This document shows, one piece after another, positions 19,477-22,583 of a stretch of 22,583 bases of DNA; within the stretch, counting starts at the first letter, position 1, and each line of letters opens with the position of its first letter. Below the pieces are notes generated by a model. That model ran no database searches and had not been told where the DNA came from. It worked only from the letters and a program-made list of their open reading frames with translations. Source of the stretch: Mesostigma viride (taxonomy: Eukaryota > Streptophyta > Mesostigmatophyceae > Mesostigmatales > Mesostigmataceae); the NCBI GenBank assembly GCA_009746045.1, contig RPFO01000406.1, forward strand, positions 1,118,659 to 1,141,241, in the 5' to 3' direction. Made by a program: the position numbers and the translations under genes.

Positions 19477-21207
19477 TTAGACAGATAGACCGACTTGACA
19501 GTCAGCATTCATGAGCTTCCTCAGTACATTGTACTGGGCTGGGGCCTTGTGTGGCAGCTTTGTCAATGCATCAGCAGGGTTCTCCTCGCCAGGGATATGC
19601 TTCAAGTCAACCAAACTGGCCAACTCCTTCAGCAACAAATAATCCAGGTCCCGGCTCCTGGCCAGCTGCTTGTGAACAAACTGGACCATACCCATGCTGT
19701 CTGTTAGCAACAACGTCTCCATCTGCAAGGTCCAAGGGGTAACTGAAGCCAGCTCCAGCATTAACTCCTTTATGTACAGGCTGGACTGGATCCCCTCGCA
19801 TATGGCCCTGCATTCTGCCACATCTGAACTGATACAGACCCTCTTCTGCAGTCTGCTGTACCAGCTGAACAAACTTGCCCTGCTCTGATAAAAAGCAAAC
19901 AGAGCAGCAGATCTCCCCCTGACCTTGGTAACCTGGCGAGCATCCATGGAACTGTCAACAAAGATCTCCAAGGTGATAGGCTGGGCAAAGTCAATCCCAG
20001 ACAAGATCAGATCAGGGGTACTCTCCACCAACCGGGCTATGACTCGAGGCTTCTCATCCTCAAGCACCTCATCAGGCATTCTGCTATGGACCATCAAAGA
20101 CGGACCACAGATGCTGGCAAACCAGGCCCACATGCCTCTCAACTCAGGTCCTGCAGCCTGGGTGATCTTCTCTGGCAAGGCCTTCACAATGGTCTGTTTA
20201 TAATCTCCTCCAGCCTGAAGCCTGATACTCCACTCCCCGTCCCTCCTGAACAGGGTAGCCTGCATTCCACAGAACACTACAGGCTTGTTGGGCTCCTGCC
20301 ACAGCTCCTTGCCCAGTGAAAACTTGCCACTGATGACAGGAATAAACTTCTTCAGCCAGGTCGTGGGGGCTAGCAAATGCAGATCATCTCCATGCAAACT
20401 AGCATACACTGGCAGACCCTCCCATTGGGCCAGCAGCAAACAGGGATCAACTGAAGACACTCTCAAGCCACACTCACTGATCAGAGCTTCCTGCAGCGTG
20501 AGTCTCCAGATGATTGGGCTCGACCTGAGTCCTTCCAGGCCCTTCAGAATAACCAGGAATTGTTGATGCAGCTCCAGCTTCCAGATGGCAGGCACCTCAA
20601 CACAGTAAGGCTCATCCTGCTTCCACACCCTCCTGGCCACTTCTGGATCAGATTTTAAAAATGCCCTCTTGAAGTCCAGCAGCACTGATGACATAGCTGC
20701 TCCCCTGTTCAGCAACCCCACGTAGAGACATAGCAAAATTCTCCATGTGTCGTGTAGCATCCCTGGCGTGTATAGCTCCTCTCCTGGCAGACTCCCCGTG
20801 CCGTGATACTCATTCAGGACAGGCCTGACATGGGGCACTGATACCTCATCCACAACCTTCCTCTTCAGCACAAATCTCAAAGCAAGCTTCCTTGATGCTG
20901 GGGGACGTCTGTCTGTTGGTGCAGCACACTCAAACTGCAACCACTCCTCCAATGCCTTGGAGAAGGCGAGCTTCCAAGCCTCAAACAAAGTAGGCGAGCT
21001 CATCTCTTGGACCAGCTGGTCATATGTCAAAGGAGAGTGTGCAGCAAGGCTCCTGTGAGTTATGCCAATACTGCTGGGGTGCAACACAGCTGGAATAACC
21101 AAACTGGCCGCTGGGGGCACCTCCCCTTCATCCCATTTTACACCCTTGACCGGCTTGGCCCTGCACCTGACTGGAAATGTTGTCCTGAAATTTTCTAGGG
21201 GAATCAT
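19477..21207 (-). CDS. pol: copia-type reverse transcriptase/RNase H
   Basis: This 576-residue frame aligns by motif with copia polymerases. The start region (about 76-180) has WKLAFSKALEEWL, KLALRFVLKRKV, ELYTPGM...WRILL and LLDFKRAFL with the first catalytic Asp at about 178. GLEGLRSSPIIW at about 223-234 matches the copia GLKQxPRxW motif. SVDPCLLL precedes LHGDDLHLL, where D274 and D275 take the place of the usual YVDD. RNase H follows: D418 (FVDSS), E465 (SSDVAECRAI), D503 (LLTDSMG) and D546 (EENPADALTKL) are all present. It would make cDNA from the element's RNA and degrade the RNA strand. The frame is open upstream of the first ATG and overlaps the end of the integrase/protease frame in a different register, so translation may depend on a frameshift. 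Confidence 0.85.
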   Translation of the reverse strand: MIPLENFRTTFPVRCRAKPVKGVKWDEGEVPPAASLVIPAVLHPSSIGITHRSLAAHSPLTYDQLVQEMSSPTLFEAWKLAFSKALEEWLQFECAAPTDRRPPASRKLALRFVLKRKVVDEVSVPHVRPVLNEYHGTGSLPGEELYTPGMLHDTWRILLCLYVGLLNRGAAMSSVLLDFKRAFLKSDPEVARRVWKQDEPYCVEVPAIWKLELHQQFLVILKGLEGLRSSPIIWRLTLQEALISECGLRVSSVDPCLLLAQWEGLPVYASLHGDDLHLLAPTTWLKKFIPVISGKFSLGKELWQEPNKPVVFCGMQATLFRRDGEWSIRLQAGGDYKQTIVKALPEKITQAAGPELRGMWAWFASICGPSLMVHSRMPDEVLEDEKPRVIARLVESTPDLILSGIDFAQPITLEIFVDSSMDARQVTKVRGRSAALFAFYQSRASLFSWYSRLQKRVCISSDVAECRAICEGIQSSLYIKELMLELASVTPWTLQMETLLLTDSMGMVQFVHKQLARSRDLDYLLLKELASLVDLKHIPGEENPADALTKLPHKAPAQYNVLRKLMNADCQVGLSV

Positions 21208-21224
21208 CCCCCAGCCATCTCTTC

Positions 21225-22265
21225 TCAGAGCTGTAGCTCTGATAGAAATCCAGGATTGCCCAGAAAATTCTGACCCAAAATCACAGGGCCATCATAGTCC
21301 TCTAGGACAAGGAAGGTCACATCCACACCCATGACAGGGGCATTAACCTCTCCCAACACCCTTAGATGCGTCCTACCACTGAAATCAGACACCCAGGGGC
21401 AACTTGGTTCTCCGACCAGCAGTTCTCCTGTATGCTGAGGTCCCATGACAGAAACCTGCGCATTGGTATCTATCTCCATGGCAGCTACCTCAGGTTCATC
21501 CAACTGGACAAGCTTGGACACCTTAGGCTCCTTCTTGGCTCTTTGCAAAGCCTGTACAATATCTGATAGACGCACACCCCTAGGCCTGGTGTCGGGCCGT
21601 TCCGGAGGTGCAGCCTGTCCGCCTGCTTGCCCAACCACCGTATGTGAAGGTACCCCAGGGGCCGGGCCAGGGTCACCCTGAGGGCTCGATACAGCTGTAG
21701 CACCCTGATCAGGAAGCTCCACGTCACCCCCGCCTTGTACACCAGCGGGCACCTGGAAGAGGTCTCCTTGATTACCTCCCCGGGGACGGATCTTTGACCA
21801 GGACAGACGGTGCACTGCTTGGGAGCCATCAATGGCCACCCAGCACTTATGGCCAGCGGCTTCTACTCGGGTCACCACCCCATCATGCCAGCTGCCACGT
21901 TTCCCTGGAAAGCTTGGTTCCTTCCACACAACAACCTGTTGTCCAACGTTAGGTTCTAGGACACTCCAGCCCTTGTCTTTCTGCCTCAGCTTGAGGAACT
22001 TGGCCTCTAGCTTCTCCTTCCATGCCTGCTCAGCATCAGCTGGCAGCATCCTGGTATGCAGCATAAGAGGATTGATGGCAATGTCACCAAAGAACATGGG
22101 AGTCCTCAGGTTCAGCCTGTCCTCCACAGAACGTAGCCATGCAGATGTCACAATGGCAGATGACGTCCTTGGAATCCTCTCCACCAGCAGCACAGTCTTG
22201 ATCTCTTGGATGGCTCTCTCCACCACCCCTTGCTGGCCGTGGCTCTCCCTGGGTGTAATCAGCAA
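21225..22265 (-). CDS. pol: integrase C-terminal part plus retropepsin-like domain
   Basis: This 346-residue frame begins inside the integrase. SHGQQGVVERAIQEIK holds the catalytic Glu (about residue 16). A helical region follows, then a SH3-like C-terminal domain with WHDGVVTRVEAAGHKCWVAIDG and LSWSKIRPRGG (about 126-164). A Pro/Gly-rich linker (about 165-230) leads to a segment resembling retropepsin: MEIDTNAQVSVM (about 263-274), GRTHLRVLGEV (about 297-307) and VILGQNFL (about 328-335). DTNA replaces the usual DTGA. In copia elements protease normally precedes integrase, so its place here is odd. The true start lies upstream; the 5' end of this frame is set by a frameshift, and its first codon is not an ATG. 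The frame ends at TGA (21225-21227). Confidence 0.7.
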   Translation of the reverse strand: MLITPRESHGQQGVVERAIQEIKTVLLVERIPRTSSAIVTSAWLRSVEDRLNLRTPMFFGDIAINPLMLHTRMLPADAEQAWKEKLEAKFLKLRQKDKGWSVLEPNVGQQVVVWKEPSFPGKRGSWHDGVVTRVEAAGHKCWVAIDGSQAVHRLSWSKIRPRGGNQGDLFQVPAGVQGGGDVELPDQGATAVSSPQGDPGPAPGVPSHTVVGQAGGQAAPPERPDTRPRGVRLSDIVQALQRAKKEPKVSKLVQLDEPEVAAMEIDTNAQVSVMGPQHTGELLVGEPSCPWVSDFSGRTHLRVLGEVNAPVMGVDVTFLVLEDYDGPVILGQNFLGNPGFLSELQL

Positions 22266-22583
22266 CTCTGGAAACTCTGGCAGGTTCTCACAGCACTCAA
22301 ACTTGAATCACATGCAAACAACTCCAACCCAGGGTACCTGCTCCTTGTCAACTTCAGAGCAGCAATCAATGTAGGCTTCTCCATGTCAGGCAGGATCTCT
22401 AGGGTCTTGTACTTGGTATATCTGTCCACTGCCACCAGCAGCTTCAAACCCTGATCTCTGAATATCTACCTGCACATGGCCTGGCTGCAAAATAGGAGTC
22501 CTGGCATGAGACTGCTTGGGCTTTCTAGCAACTAGCCTGCACTTGCAAGCTTGAGCAACCTGTTGGCAGATGGAGTACAACTA
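22259..22583 (-). pseudogene. pol: integrase catalytic core, two frameshifts and edge stop
   Basis: At the right edge an in-frame TAG (22581-22583) is followed by CQQVAQACKCRLVARKPKQ, reminiscent of the zinc-binding and pre-integrase region. GHVQVDIQR then holds the first catalytic Asp. Just after it the frame changes to LLVAVDRYTKYKTLEILPDM and ELFACDS with the second Asp, and it changes again before the SHGQQGVVER segment. The D, D and E residues are thus all visible but sit in three frames. The enzyme would insert element cDNA into the genome; this copy cannot make it in one piece. Confidence 0.65.

Larger units (their letters stand above)
18751..22583 (-). mobile_element. Ty1/copia-type LTR retrotransposon, partial
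   Basis: Reading on the minus strand from the right edge, the order is integrase core (frameshifted), integrase C-terminal region, a retropepsin-like segment, reverse transcriptase, RNase H, then a candidate 3' LTR. Integrase before reverse transcriptase marks the copia group. Gag and the 5' LTR lie beyond 22583. The integrase region has an in-frame TAG at the window edge and two frameshifts, while the reverse transcriptase frame is intact, so the copy is probably fairly young but not autonomous. Confidence 0.8.

Noticed and set aside
21485-22374. Other frames over the copia region (plus strand and a 115-residue minus frame)
   Set aside because: They overlap the integrase/protease frame, lack motifs and are explained as shadow frames.

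Overview
The window looks like repeat-rich nuclear DNA of a unicellular eukaryote, most likely a microalga. It holds a Ty1/copia-type retrotransposon, an L1-type LINE ORF1 remnant, a frameshifted ankyrin-repeat gene remnant, microsatellite and minisatellite arrays, and no bacterial operon structure. The species cannot be fixed from the sequence. Almost none of the long open frames are genes; most come from stop-free simple repeats or from a tandem satellite.

Positions 364-14687 form one large inverted-repeat (foldback-like) element of about 14.3 kb. Both outer ends carry the same 28 bp in inverted orientation. Next come divergent spacers of about 120 bp, then a conserved block, then long arms (about 511-3342 and 11469-14544) built from a satellite of about 173 bp in higher-order arrangement. 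The left arm repeats a four-part unit of about 693 bp. The right arm keeps that unit only at its outer end and otherwise repeats a three-part unit of about 522 bp. The flanks carry an imperfect 9-bp candidate target duplication.

The core of the element (3343-11468) is a mosaic: a GGGN tetranucleotide array with a run of exactly 100 G (3343-4271), unassigned sequence (4272-6683), a C-rich minisatellite with 30-bp monomers in a roughly 440-bp higher-order repeat (6684-8421), an AT-rich stretch with short direct repeats, a GC-rich block ending in a perfect hairpin plus T-run, a 257-bp MITE-like element, and one plausible gene (10397-11190, possibly with a tiny intron) of unknown function. No recognisable transposase was seen, so the element is probably non-autonomous or its transposase is too divergent to recognise by eye.

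To the right lie a broken LINE carrying only ORF1 and a TTAA-rich tail (about 15226-16865), an ankyrin-repeat pseudogene (about 16866-17990), about 760 bp with small palindromes, and a minus-strand copia element running off the right edge (about 18751-22583). The copia reverse transcriptase/RNase H frame is intact, while its integrase is frameshifted. A retropepsin-like segment sits between integrase and reverse transcriptase, an unusual position. The strongest leads are the two-armed satellite element, this copia domain order, and a 14-bp insertion that matches only the LINE tail and is flanked by a duplication.
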